Shown here piece by piece: positions 1 through 8,954 of a DNA stretch of 52,219 nucleotides. Each line of letters starts with the position of its first letter. Positions within the stretch are counted from its first letter, which is position 1. The DNA is from JAJDIA01 sp031555735. Its GTDB lineage: Bacteria > Bacteroidota > Bacteroidia > Bacteroidales > Tannerellaceae. The position numbers and the translations under genes are program-made. The stretch lies in assembly GCA_031555735.1 (NCBI GenBank), contig JAVBUE010000008.1, forward strand, positions 1-52,219, written 5' to 3'. The notes under the pieces are model-generated. The model had not been told where the DNA came from. It ran no database searches and was given only the letters and a program-made list of their open reading frames with translations.

Positions 1-40
1 GATACCCACCCAGTGATTCCGGTGATACCCACCCACTCAC
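1..40. repeat. IS21 left-end terminal repeats
   Basis: Two copies of the motif GATACCCACCCA occur at 1-12 and 24-35, with GATTCCGG between them. They are inverted copies of the five repeats at the other end of the element. IS21-family ends are known to carry several repeats that the transposase binds. Confidence 0.75.
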
Positions 41-62
41 TGTGTTGTTTTACATGACAAAC

Positions 63-782
63 TTACCGTTTTTTTCTTAAACTCTCACCTTTTAGTTCAA
101 ATCGATGTGAAGTATAGATGATCCGATCAATGATTGAGTCGGCCAATGTTTCATCGGAGAAGACATCAAACCATCCACTTACAGGCACTTGGCTTGCTAT
201 GATCGTTGCTTTTCTCGCATGTCTGTCTTCAATGATCTCCATAAAATCGAGCTGTGTTTGTTTTTCCAACTGTGCCAACCCGAAGTCATCGAGGATCAAC
301 AGCTCCGTACTTGCCAGCTTATCAAAGAAGCGGATGATGGTTCCTTCAGCCCGGGCCACTTTCAACCGTACCAATAGCTTCTGCATATTGAAGTAAGCGA
401 CAGTGAACCCCTGCCTGCAGGCTTGCATTCCCAGAGCGGAAGCCAGGAAGCTCTTCCCGCAACCGGCAGCGCCCGTCACCAATACGGCTTCCCCATTGCG
501 GATATAAGTTCCCGTAGCTAAAGACAAGACCCTGGCTTGCTCCATTCCACGGCTTGCATCATAGTTTAATTCCTCTATGGATGCCTGATAGCGGAAGGAG
601 GCGTTCTTAAGCAACCGTTGGTAACGGTTGGCATCCCTTTGGTCTTTCTCTGCCTGTAGTAACAACAGCAGGCCGTCCTTGAAAGAGATCCCGTCTGCTT
701 TACGCGTCTCTTCCATCGTTTTAACACAATGCGCCATGCCTGATAGTTTCAGGCGCATCAACTCTGTTCTAAGTCGTTCCAT
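63..782 (-). CDS. istB: IS21-family transposition helper ATPase IstB
   Basis: IstB is the AAA+ ATPase that works with the IstA transposase to select target DNA and regulate IS21 transposition. The 239-residue protein has a Walker A motif GAAGCGKS near residues 103-110 and a Walker B motif LLILDDFG near residues 161-168, both intact. The length is normal for the family (about 240-260 residues). Its ATG at 782 overlaps the 3' end of istA by 25 bases, the usual translational coupling in IS21 elements. No frameshift is seen. Confidence 0.95.
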   Translation of the reverse strand: MERLRTELMRLKLSGMAHCVKTMEETRKADGISFKDGLLLLLQAEKDQRDANRYQRLLKNASFRYQASIEELNYDASRGMEQARVLSLATGTYIRNGEAVLVTGAAGCGKSFLASALGMQACRQGFTVAYFNMQKLLVRLKVARAEGTIIRFFDKLASTELLILDDFGLAQLEKQTQLDFMEIIEDRHARKATIIASQVPVSGWFDVFSDETLADSIIDRIIYTSHRFELKGESLRKKR

Positions 783-2386
783 AAACTTGTCTGAATTTGA
801 TTTGTATAATACTCTTTTCCCCGTATATTCTCATGAGGGGAACGTTTCGTTTGATTATCCTTTGCCTGTTCTTCCCGGGCAAGTCCATACGTTTTATGCT
901 GTATGATCCGTTGTAATGACTTATAGGACAACAGCCCGTTATCTAATGCGTAGCTGCATGCCATTTCAAAAACAAGGGGATCGGTTTTGCGTTGCAGTGA
1001 GAGTAACCCGTCACACCGTTTATACAACCTTTCGGGTATCTCTTCCTGTTCGAAGTTCCGGGTGATGAGCAAGGCCAACGCTGGGGAACGCCTTTCAGCT
1101 TGCTTGATGTAAAACTCCGGGCTCCGCTCCCTATAGTGCTGGTGGGTAGAACACAAATGCTCTTTCAATGTGGTGTAGCCAAAGGCGGCGATCCGTGGAT
1201 GGGTGGCAATGGACGCGCCATCACAATAGACGCTTACCATTGTACGGGTATAAATTACCGATACCTTCCGGCCGATATAGCTGTGATGAACCGAGTAGTA
1301 GTGCTTATCCCGTCCCAAATAGATGCAATTGTTCAACCCTACCTTCAGGTCGGCATAATACTTTACCTGGAAGTCTTCGGCGGGAAGGGGTTTCAGGAGT
1401 TCCATTTCATCAGCCAGGAACTTCTCCTCCCTGCTGTAAGGCTTCTGCTGCATGCGCGTCTGGTTATGTTCTTTGACCCTCTCTGCAATGGCTTCATTAA
1501 GCGAGCCTATAGAAAAGAACACCTCATTACGCAAGCGGGCATATACCCGGTTATAGATGATCCGGACATGGTTTTCGACCTCCGCCTTGTCTTTGGGCTT
1601 TCTGACCCTGGCCGGAAGGACGGCAAAACCATAGTGGTTGCCAAAATCTTCCATCAGCTTATTCAACTCCGGTTCGTAACGATCCGTTTTTATGACTGCG
1701 GCTTTGAGATTGTCGGGGACAAGGATTTTGGGACTGCCCCCAAAGAATCTCAGGCTACAGGAAAGGGCATACAGGAAGTCGTCCGAACTTTGGGAGGGAA
1801 CGGCCATGGCGAAAGTGTAGTCCGAGTAGGGCAGGCAAGCGATAAATACCTGGACCTTGACCACTTCTCCAGTCTGCCGGTCTACATAAGTGAGTGTATC
1901 CCCTGCAAAATCAACATATAGTTCCATCCCGGCGGTATGTTCCAATACGGCAGAAGGATGCCGTGCCGCCTGCATTTGGCTTAGGTGATAGCAGAACTGG
2001 GAATACCGGTATCCGTCGGGATGTGCACTTATATACTCGCGCCAAAGTGTGTGACGTGTCACATGGGGCCTGCGAAGTTCTGTCTCCCAGTAAGAAAGCT
2101 TCCCTTTCAACAGGTCGAAACGCTCTTCGGTATAGGCAGGCGTCCCTGCCGAAAATTTCTTTTCCAACACGGGGTCGTCCAACAACAAAAGGGAGTCGAT
2201 TTCAAAAGCATTGTCCTTTAACTTACGGATATACTCATTGACTGTGCCCTTATAAAGACCCAGTTCTGTTGCGATGCGGCGGTTCGAGTAGCCGCTCCTG
2301 TGCAATTGTAATACTTGTTTAATTTTACTCATCCGAATAACTGTTCCTGCCATGGTTCTATATGGTTTTATGATTATTGTCCACAT
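758..2386 (-). CDS. istA: IS21-family transposase IstA
   Basis: IstA is the DDE transposase of IS21 elements. The protein opens with a helix-turn-helix (residues about 20-60, SGYSNRRIATELGLYKGTV) for binding the end repeats. The integrase core follows, with the first catalytic aspartate in YVDFAGD (about D159), the second in LVPDNLKAAV and the glutamate in KDKAEVENHV. The C-terminal part is Lys/Arg-rich. The open frame allows 542 residues from 2386, but starts at 2353 or 2332 (MSKIKQVLQL) agree better with family N-termini. It ends overlapping istB. The gene looks intact. Confidence 0.93.
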   Translation of the reverse strand: MWTIIIKPYRTMAGTVIRMSKIKQVLQLHRSGYSNRRIATELGLYKGTVNEYIRKLKDNAFEIDSLLLLDDPVLEKKFSAGTPAYTEERFDLLKGKLSYWETELRRPHVTRHTLWREYISAHPDGYRYSQFCYHLSQMQAARHPSAVLEHTAGMELYVDFAGDTLTYVDRQTGEVVKVQVFIACLPYSDYTFAMAVPSQSSDDFLYALSCSLRFFGGSPKILVPDNLKAAVIKTDRYEPELNKLMEDFGNHYGFAVLPARVRKPKDKAEVENHVRIIYNRVYARLRNEVFFSIGSLNEAIAERVKEHNQTRMQQKPYSREEKFLADEMELLKPLPAEDFQVKYYADLKVGLNNCIYLGRDKHYYSVHHSYIGRKVSVIYTRTMVSVYCDGASIATHPRIAAFGYTTLKEHLCSTHQHYRERSPEFYIKQAERRSPALALLITRNFEQEEIPERLYKRCDGLLSLQRKTDPLVFEMACSYALDNGLLSYKSLQRIIQHKTYGLAREEQAKDNQTKRSPHENIRGKEYYTNQIQTSLWNDLEQS

Positions 2387-2412
2387 AGAATATAGGCAAT
2401 TTATACCAATGA

Positions 2413-2717
2413 GTGGGTGGGTATCGTCCGGAATCTGAAAGCGGGCGATGTGGGAGTGCTCAGGAAATGCTTAACTCTCAATAACAGAATGTTAGCCCAC
2501 TAAAAGTGGGTGGGTATGCTCCGGAATCTGTTCGGTTTATCCTGTGCGGTAAGCTACTGGGTGGATATGCTCCGGAATCCGGTTAAAAACCTTCGGTTTT
2601 GAGGCGAAAAACACGCTCTTTTACTCCTTTTTGGGTGGGTATCTGCCGGAATGGCAGCAGTTTTAAGCCAGATACTACTGGATTAAAACACCGGATTTTG
2701 GGTGGGGATGCTCCGGA
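2413..2717 (+). repeat. IS21 right-end array of five degenerate terminal repeats
   Basis: Five copies of a unit close to GTGGGTGGGTATGCTCCGGA occur at about 2413-2437, 2506-2530, 2557-2580, 2631-2654 and 2698-2717. They are separated by 50-93 bases of unrelated sequence and get more degenerate outward. They match the inverted copies at 1-40. Irregular spacing, location downstream of the istA start and the inverted counterpart mark them as transposase-binding end repeats and not a CRISPR array. Confidence 0.8.
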
Positions 2718-2902
2718 TTATCTATGCAGCAGTGATCTACTCCATGATGGCGTGTTGCAAAGAAGCCGACGTGGACTTCCGTGAATGGTTAGTCTTCTTC
2801 CTGAACAACGTACACCGATATGATACTGACCAAAGCATGGATTTGGCTGACTTATTGCCATACGCTTTTAAAAACTCCAACCAGAAACAGGAGAAAATCT
2901 GA
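2718..2902 (+). pseudogene. tnpC: IS66 transposase TnpC, C-terminal fragment
   Basis: The readable frame gives YAAVIYSMMACC, then VDFREWLVFFLNNVHRYD and DLADLLPYAF, which is the C-terminal element of IS66-family transposases, ending at the stop codon at 2900-2902. The upstream part is cut off by the right end of the IS21 element. The apparent ATG at 2702 lies in IS21 end sequence and is not a real start. The fragment cannot make a transposase. Confidence 0.75.
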
Positions 2903-3066
2903 AAAGACTTCGAAGGAATGGGAGAATACTCGCAACCCTTCGGAGCGTTTTGAAAATCTTCACAAGTTACTTCCACATACTCATGCAACAAATCCCAACT
3001 CAAGTAGGAGACTACTAAGTCGGGATCGAATATCTTTGGAGGCAACGGGATTTACCGAAGGGTTAC
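2718..3066 (+). mobile_element. IS66-family element, right-end fragment
   Basis: This stretch holds the last codons of an IS66 transposase gene, then about 164 non-coding bases that end at 3066 in CCGAAGGGTTAC. Read inward, that end is GTAACCCTTCGGTAAATC, and 5'-GTAA is the characteristic IS66 terminus. The sequence switches to cas2 coding directly after it. The rest of the IS66 element (tnpA, tnpB and most of tnpC) must lie beyond the inserted IS21, left of the window. Confidence 0.75.
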
Positions 3067-3267
3067 CTTAATATGTACATTTGCGTTTTCCACGCTGGGA
3101 CAGTGTCGAATATACATCGAAAACTGAAACATAGTGAACCCATCTTTGATTAACCTCTTCCGGAAATCACTATGGATCTTCCTGTCTTTCTTTGTTTCAG
3201 TAGGCAAATCAAAAAATACCAATACCCACATAATCCTGTATTGATTAAACCTGAAAGAAGTGGTCAT
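3067..3267 (-). pseudogene. cas2: cas2, 3' end removed by IS66 insertion
   Basis: Cas2 forms the integration complex with Cas1 that adds new spacers. The frame starts at 3267 (MTTSFRFNQYRIM) and carries the Cas2 first strand WVLVFFDLPT with its aspartate, followed by KDGFTMFQFSMYIRHC, typical of type II-C Cas2. The homology ends after HIK at 3067; the next bases are the GTAA terminus of an IS66 element, which adds four foreign codons and a stop at 3052. About 67 of the roughly 100-110 expected residues remain. The lost C-terminal strands are needed for dimerisation and Cas1 contact, so adaptation is expected to be lost. It lies 29 bases downstream of cas1. Confidence 0.88.
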
Positions 3268-3296
3268 AGCTCACACGAGATGAAGCATGGATGTAC

Positions 3297-4232
3297 TTAG
3301 GCCATTTCCGGATATTTTATTTTCCGGACACTACCTTCAAAACACTTATAGAGGGAAGCCGTAGTTTGGCCGGCTGCAATCATTAGAGGACTCATACTTC
3401 CGGCTATCATAACATCAATCGTAGGTATTTGCAACAATTGTCGCTTAACTGAAGTTGATAATTCGGAAATATCCTCACCGGAGTTGATAATATCGACGAC
3501 CAACCTATCTACAAACGGTCGGTATGGCTCCATTATATCATCTGCCAGGCAATAGGCATTATAACGATTATGGTGATGAATCCCCAAGGTAGGCAACAAA
3601 CCACTTCCAACCAAAGATCGAGCGATAACTGCTCTCAGAATGGCATAACCATAATTCAGCAGATTATTCGGAGGAGAACCCTCTCGATCTCTTGTAAATC
3701 CCTTTATTTCAGAAAACAACTCTTTCCAGTAATAAGCCGCGGCTCTCCCTTCATAATTATCCGGATCTCCACTTTTTACTTCTTCCATCCAATATTTCAT
3801 ATTACGGATGTTGCTATTTCTATATTTATCTAAGACAAAAGCCTGATTGGCTATTTTAGACCTGATCGTTTGCCCCCATAGGAACTTCTTCAACGATCCT
3901 GTTGCATTAATTTGTTTCAGAAAACGCTCTGACTGCGTTGTGTTTCCACTCAATGGCATCAACAGCCCCGTAGGTATATGGCTACTTCCACAAGTTATCA
4001 AGGCGGTATTATTGTCAAGCAATTTCTCAATAAGCCCTTGCGTGATCGTAATTTGCTTATGATCCAAAATTACCACTCCCAAATCTTCAACAGGGATCAT
4101 TCTAACACTGTCGTTCTTAAACTGATCGGGCAAGGAAGGGTTCTTCTCCACCTCAGGCAATTTGATCACCAACTGATCATCTCGAAGACTTAAATAAGCA
4201 GGATTTTCAAAACAAAGAGTTTTCTTTATCAT
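3297..4232 (-). CDS. cas1: CRISPR-associated endonuclease Cas1 (type II-C)
   Basis: Cas1 is the metal-dependent integrase of CRISPR adaptation. The 311-residue protein has normal type II length. The metal-binding residues are present: a glutamate in YEGRAAAYYW (about E161), histidines in LGIHHHNRYN (about H219-H221), and acidic residues in CLADDIMEP (about D231/D232). It follows cas9 with a 25-base gap and precedes the broken cas2, so the three were one operon. The reading frame is intact, but without Cas2 it should not acquire spacers. Confidence 0.95.
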   Translation of the reverse strand: MIKKTLCFENPAYLSLRDDQLVIKLPEVEKNPSLPDQFKNDSVRMIPVEDLGVVILDHKQITITQGLIEKLLDNNTALITCGSSHIPTGLLMPLSGNTTQSERFLKQINATGSLKKFLWGQTIRSKIANQAFVLDKYRNSNIRNMKYWMEEVKSGDPDNYEGRAAAYYWKELFSEIKGFTRDREGSPPNNLLNYGYAILRAVIARSLVGSGLLPTLGIHHHNRYNAYCLADDIMEPYRPFVDRLVVDIINSGEDISELSTSVKRQLLQIPTIDVMIAGSMSPLMIAAGQTTASLYKCFEGSVRKIKYPEMA

Positions 4233-4257
4233 ACAGTAAAAAATTTGTTAACTATTT

Positions 4258-7200
4258 TCACCTTCTTATATCCCCGCATACACCACCAATTCGATTGATT
4301 GTCAACTTCCAGCACACCTCTTTAGCCATTACACCATCTATAGCCCTTTCCATTTTATTCATTGAAGAGAACTCAAATTTGTTTACTATGGGAGCTGCAA
4401 TATCATGCCGAACAAAATAACATTCTGACCCAGTAAAACTAACCGCCTTATAAACCCTCTCCACCTGATCCTTCGTCAGATTCTTAACATTCACAAGTTG
4501 TGGATTACCTCTCTCTTCTTCGGTTGGGACATATACTAAATCGTTCGGAGAAAGCCAAAACAAAAGCTGATATTCATTTCCCTTTTTATCCACATACTGC
4601 TTGTTTACCGGAGGATATCCATCTTTGAGATTTTCCACAACCTCATTCAACGGAATGGTTCGGTAGGTTCGCTTCCCTTCTTTATCTATATATATAGCAA
4701 AATACAAATTAGTGCCTTTCGCGGCTTCTACATACTTATTTTTCTTACAAGCTTTGTGACCTACGGCAAATTTATTTCCTTTGGGTTCATAGGTATGCAC
4801 GCGATAGATCGGCTGATGGAAGACCCCATTGTTCAATTCGCAAATATCCCTGTTCAACACGTCAAGACCTTCCGGAGAGAAAGCGATTTTTGGTCTTTCC
4901 TTCCCTTCCTGCGTATTGTACTTTTGCAAATGTTTCAAAAGTATTCTTTGAATACCTCCATCCGTAATATTTTTCAGCTTCTTCGAATCAAAAGAGCCAT
5001 CTAATAGCACCCGAGATGCTGCATTTTCGTTATCAAAGTAGTAAATTTCAACCCTGGAAATATCTTGATCTTTCCAGGTATTACCCCTGTCTTTGAAGAA
5101 CTTTGTCAATAGTTTCTTATCATATCGATAATTGAGAACCAACTCCTTTATTTTATTTTTTAAAGACTTATTTACGATCATCTGCCAATTATCCAAGGCG
5201 ATGGACAATGCCACCATTTTCTTAAACCGCAAACAAACCAATCCGGAGACAGTGTCTTTATGCAATGGTTTCCTGATAGCCCAATGCTCACCTGTTTCCT
5301 GTTTTATTTTCACTTTTCGGAGTTTACCTGAATCATCCCGCTGCCATTTCGCATACATATTGACAGTTTTAGTCAGCACCCGCAGGTTCTGCTTAAAACT
5401 GACAATTGTAGTCAACAAATGTTCCCGGCTATCATGCGCAAAGGTATCCCAGGGAGCTTTAAACATCCATCGATAGCTATCTGTCGAACATTCTCCATAT
5501 TTTTTTGAACAGAGAACATGCCGTAAATCCTCCCTTGACCGTTGCTTTTGTTCTTTCGTTTTACCCTTCTCTAATGCATGTTGGTTATTCATGTAATTGA
5601 TATGGCTGCGAGTGGCACATGCTATAACCAACGCATCCATGGCATGGTGACGATGGTCAATTCTTTTTTTGCTAAACCCCTTTTGGTATTCCAGAGGTAC
5701 CGAAGGTAAAAATTTATTGGTAGCAGGATTCATTTTCCCAAATGCCCCTGAGTTTCCCGTCATCTCGTTCATACGGACAAACCGTTCACTCACTATTTCA
5801 TTCCATACAGCATCCAGTCCCCAATCCCGCTTTAACGCTGTGGTGATCTGTCCGTTTGTTGTTATCAGGTTTTTTGAAGTAACTCCGTCATCATTTACTT
5901 CGCTTCTCACAATCTTTGACAATAGGTTCTTCACTTCATTGGAGATATAACGTGTATCATTCATTTGACGCTCGATCATAGCCTCAGGCAAATCTAACAG
6001 TTCCAACTTCTTTCGCTTCATAGAAGCCTTCGGGTAGTGTTCTTTTACGAATTTCAGATATGCCTCCTCAGACAAAACTTGTGCTGTTTTCCCCCAATTC
6101 AAGGCCACGATCTGCGTTCCTTTCTGTTGGATAAACTCCATAGCAAGCATATTCCCCTTCAGTTTGTTAACCTCCGCTTCACAAATAACCTTATTACTGA
6201 ACGAATCATCAAAATAGCGACTTTGTGGAATTATATGCTCGATTTCATAGGCTGGAGTAAATAGCTTATGTAAGGGTATAACACATCCCGTATAAGGTGA
6301 ACGATAGCGTTGTTCAAGCCAAAGTTTATACCGAACAATGTCACTATGTGAAGGTTGTGACATTTTATTTATCTTTATAATATCGTCAGGAACAGGAGAG
6401 TACACAAACTCCCCCCTGCTCTCATCATACTCTTCCTCATTCGAGATCGCATATTCTTCGTAAATCTTTAGAATCTCCTGCTGCATAGGGGAATAGGGAC
6501 GGACATTTTCCACATCTCCAGCATGCATCATCTCCATCAACAAGGCCTTAATACGCAAATTGGTATTCTCATTATCATTCACCTTCTCCGTCATACTCTT
6601 CCGTTTGTCTGCAGGATTCTTCATTTCGCGGCCAAGCTCTACATGAATCTCATCGAAGAAAGATTCTGCTCCATCTCCGTATTCTTTCCATATATCACTC
6701 ACAACGCGCAGAGTTTCTGTAACAACTTGTTCCACAATAGGGTTACGCAAGCTGTATTGTTTGTAACCACGCAAGAATTCATCTAGCTCTTCCGGAGTTT
6801 TCCAACGGCCTAAATCACTGGCTTCAGCATGACGCCCATATACAATATAACTTGCCAACCAAAGCGGAAGTCCTCTAAACTGATCCATTTCCACAAGATG
6901 TGCCACTCTTTCACGCACCTTATCCTCTATATTTTCATCGTATTCGCCCGTCAGCATTTTAATTATTCGCTCTTTGACACATGAAGGGATAGCGGCTTCA
7001 CTCCAATACTTCCCCATGCACATCAACGGCAACAGTTTTTTAATGGCTTTTGCCGAATAACTGCCATAATCTTTTACATAAGGCGGATGCTTTTGGAACT
7101 GTTTAACAAACTCTTCCCCCACACCACACTTAGCTCCGAACTTCCGCAATGCCTTTTCAAGTTCGGTTTTATCAGTGGCAGAATATAATATATGCCACAG

Positions 7201-8868
7201 GGCTTCTTCATTTTCCCTGGTCAGAAAGTCGGCATTTGCAATCGAACATTTTTCCAATCGGGCTATCATCTGGCTTCTGGTTTCATTACATGGATATTTT
7301 TTATCTTTATCATCCACAAGGTTCCAACGGTATTTAGCCACTTCCATTGTCAATGCCTTCCCCTTCAAATTCCGTCGTTCAACTAAAAAACGAAGCAGTA
7401 CATCCTGAGTAATATCCTTTCTGTCATTTAGAAAATCAAATAAATGCACATAATCTTGTTCCGTTTTCAGGAACTCGTCAGTAACCGGTACCTCATCGTT
7501 ATCCCGTTTATATACCTGCAGATTACGAATCCATTGCCACAATCTAAACGCCTGAAATAGCGGATGGGATTTCGCAATACAAGGAACCGTTTTTTTCTCC
7601 CACACTCCGTTTTCATCTTTATAGCGATGTTCTTCAAAGCGACAACCGCGAATCTGCGACACCTTGCTTTTCAAGGGGCGTTGATAGAAGATAATATCAT
7701 CCATCAACAGATAGACAATATCCTTTGAGAAAATATCTCGCCGATGAACTTCATTGTTCGCATAGAGTTCTTCCATACAAGCCGTATATAAATTCCGATC
7801 ATTCAGCTCCGGATAGAATGTTTGCTGAACCTTTAGTATTCTTTTCAATTCATCTTTATAAAACTTACGTTCCACCACACGTACCAATTGGCCTCGAACC
7901 TTCTGGGAAGGATTCTGAAGCAACGCATCATAAATAAACTCACCCACTGTTTTTCCGCTCTTGTCAATTGCATCCTCTGTTTTTGTTTTTAGCAATGTCC
8001 AATCATCCTCATTAGGAGATCGAAATGAGCGTTTAACAGCCCCGTCTTTATCCGTCTTTTCTAAACCATTCGCATCTAATTCTGTAGTAACCACAAAATC
8101 TTTTGTCTTTTCAATCCAATCAAATAAAGGTATTTTACTGGATCGTCTATACGACCATCCATTTTCAAGCAACATAGTATACCTTCTTTCATCCTTCCCT
8201 TTTTGAGATTCATCTGATGTTACTTCTGTAACCATTAAAGAATAGTACTCTATCTTTTTTTTGGGATTTTCGTTTGCATCTTCATCGCGCAATTGGAAAT
8301 ACCCTCTCTTTTGATTAAAGTTCAACAATAGCCAGGCTAATTCTTCCTTTGCTATCTTCCGGGTCAAAGCTTTTTTCCGTAGATAATATATAGTCCAATC
8401 ATAAGGGAGTAAAGCGGGAGAGCCATTCTTATTCACAAGTATCTGAGGTTGATGCTCTGCAAAATCCTTTAACATTTCTTCAAAGGAAGATTTGAAAATA
8501 AAATCATTCGTCGCATCATAGGCAATCTTCGGTTCCATATCAGGAAAAAACTGTCCCAACCTACCTTCGAAATCGACACAAGCATCATAGTGCGTTGGTA
8601 AAAAGCCAAGAATATGTAATACCCTGTGTAACCGTTCCCTACGAAGCAGATGCCTTTCACGCAATTTTCGAATACTTCTTAATCGAGTTCGTTCAGCAGT
8701 TTGTGAAACAGAAACACCACTATCAAACTTTCCTAATACATCCTGGCTCATAGGGATGATCCTGCTTCCCATTCCAATTATTTCTCCGTTCCAACGAGTC
8801 TCGTCATGCATAATTAACGCCCAACCAATACTGTTGGTTCCTAAATCTAATCCTAATATTCTTTTCAT
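4258..8868 (-). CDS. cas9: CRISPR-associated endonuclease Cas9 (type II-C, 1536 aa)
   Basis: Cas9 is the RNA-guided DNA nuclease of type II CRISPR-Cas. Catalytic parts are all visible: RuvC-I LGLDLGTNSIGW (D8), an arginine-rich bridge helix at residues about 60-90, RuvC-II IHVELGREM (E744), HNH YEIEHIIPQSR (E877-H878, where many Cas9s have Asp-His) and RuvC-III KKRIDHRHHAMDAL (H1075, D1078). About 458 residues follow the last RuvC motif, a long WED/PAM-interacting region. At 1536 residues it is above the usual 1000-1450 of type II-C. No frameshift is seen. It heads the cas9-cas1-cas2 operon, has no csn2 or cas4 neighbour, and is more AT-rich than the genes to its right. Confidence 0.97.
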   Translation of the reverse strand: MKRILGLDLGTNSIGWALIMHDETRWNGEIIGMGSRIIPMSQDVLGKFDSGVSVSQTAERTRLRSIRKLRERHLLRRERLHRVLHILGFLPTHYDACVDFEGRLGQFFPDMEPKIAYDATNDFIFKSSFEEMLKDFAEHQPQILVNKNGSPALLPYDWTIYYLRKKALTRKIAKEELAWLLLNFNQKRGYFQLRDEDANENPKKKIEYYSLMVTEVTSDESQKGKDERRYTMLLENGWSYRRSSKIPLFDWIEKTKDFVVTTELDANGLEKTDKDGAVKRSFRSPNEDDWTLLKTKTEDAIDKSGKTVGEFIYDALLQNPSQKVRGQLVRVVERKFYKDELKRILKVQQTFYPELNDRNLYTACMEELYANNEVHRRDIFSKDIVYLLMDDIIFYQRPLKSKVSQIRGCRFEEHRYKDENGVWEKKTVPCIAKSHPLFQAFRLWQWIRNLQVYKRDNDEVPVTDEFLKTEQDYVHLFDFLNDRKDITQDVLLRFLVERRNLKGKALTMEVAKYRWNLVDDKDKKYPCNETRSQMIARLEKCSIANADFLTRENEEALWHILYSATDKTELEKALRKFGAKCGVGEEFVKQFQKHPPYVKDYGSYSAKAIKKLLPLMCMGKYWSEAAIPSCVKERIIKMLTGEYDENIEDKVRERVAHLVEMDQFRGLPLWLASYIVYGRHAEASDLGRWKTPEELDEFLRGYKQYSLRNPIVEQVVTETLRVVSDIWKEYGDGAESFFDEIHVELGREMKNPADKRKSMTEKVNDNENTNLRIKALLMEMMHAGDVENVRPYSPMQQEILKIYEEYAISNEEEYDESRGEFVYSPVPDDIIKINKMSQPSHSDIVRYKLWLEQRYRSPYTGCVIPLHKLFTPAYEIEHIIPQSRYFDDSFSNKVICEAEVNKLKGNMLAMEFIQQKGTQIVALNWGKTAQVLSEEAYLKFVKEHYPKASMKRKKLELLDLPEAMIERQMNDTRYISNEVKNLLSKIVRSEVNDDGVTSKNLITTNGQITTALKRDWGLDAVWNEIVSERFVRMNEMTGNSGAFGKMNPATNKFLPSVPLEYQKGFSKKRIDHRHHAMDALVIACATRSHINYMNNQHALEKGKTKEQKQRSREDLRHVLCSKKYGECSTDSYRWMFKAPWDTFAHDSREHLLTTIVSFKQNLRVLTKTVNMYAKWQRDDSGKLRKVKIKQETGEHWAIRKPLHKDTVSGLVCLRFKKMVALSIALDNWQMIVNKSLKNKIKELVLNYRYDKKLLTKFFKDRGNTWKDQDISRVEIYYFDNENAASRVLLDGSFDSKKLKNITDGGIQRILLKHLQKYNTQEGKERPKIAFSPEGLDVLNRDICELNNGVFHQPIYRVHTYEPKGNKFAVGHKACKKNKYVEAAKGTNLYFAIYIDKEGKRTYRTIPLNEVVENLKDGYPPVNKQYVDKKGNEYQLLFWLSPNDLVYVPTEEERGNPQLVNVKNLTKDQVERVYKAVSFTGSECYFVRHDIAAPIVNKFEFSSMNKMERAIDGVMAKEVCWKLTINRIGGVCGDIRR

Positions 8869-8940
8869 ATCCCTTTTTAATCGCCTAAATTAAAAACAAA
8901 AAAAAGCACTTCCAAATTTTTATTTAGAATAATTTATTCG

Positions 8941-8948
8941 TATATTTG
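8941..8948 (+). promoter_or_regulatory. tracrRNA promoter -7 box
   Basis: TATATTTG fits the Bacteroidetes -7 consensus TAnnTTTG exactly. It lies about 7-10 bases before the predicted tracrRNA start and points away from cas9. A clear -33 TTTG at the right distance was not found. Confidence 0.6.
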
Positions 8949-8954
8949 CCGTAC

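Larger units (their letters stand above)
1..2717 (-). mobile_element. IS21-family insertion sequence, left end cut by window edge
   Basis: The element carries istA and istB in the usual overlapping order on the minus strand, flanked by inverted multi-copy end repeats containing TGGGTGGGTAT and CCGGAAT. At positions 1-40 these read in the orientation GATACCCACCCA, and at 2413-2717 in the opposite one. The first base of the window already lies in a repeat copy, so the left end continues outside. The right boundary is placed at about 2717 because IS66 transposase coding sequence resumes right after it; the exact base is uncertain by a few nucleotides. Both genes are full length, so the element could be active. 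It sits inside an IS66 transposase gene, so it arrived after the IS66 element. Confidence 0.85.

Noticed and set aside
2413..2717. Possible CRISPR array next to the cas genes
   Set aside because: The units are degenerate, irregularly spaced (about 50-93 bases) and have inverted counterparts at 1-40, as expected for IS21 end repeats. They do not complement the tracrRNA anti-repeat.
2737..3045. 102-codon open frame on the minus strand
   Set aside because: It is the opposite strand of the IS66 transposase C-terminus and its non-coding end.
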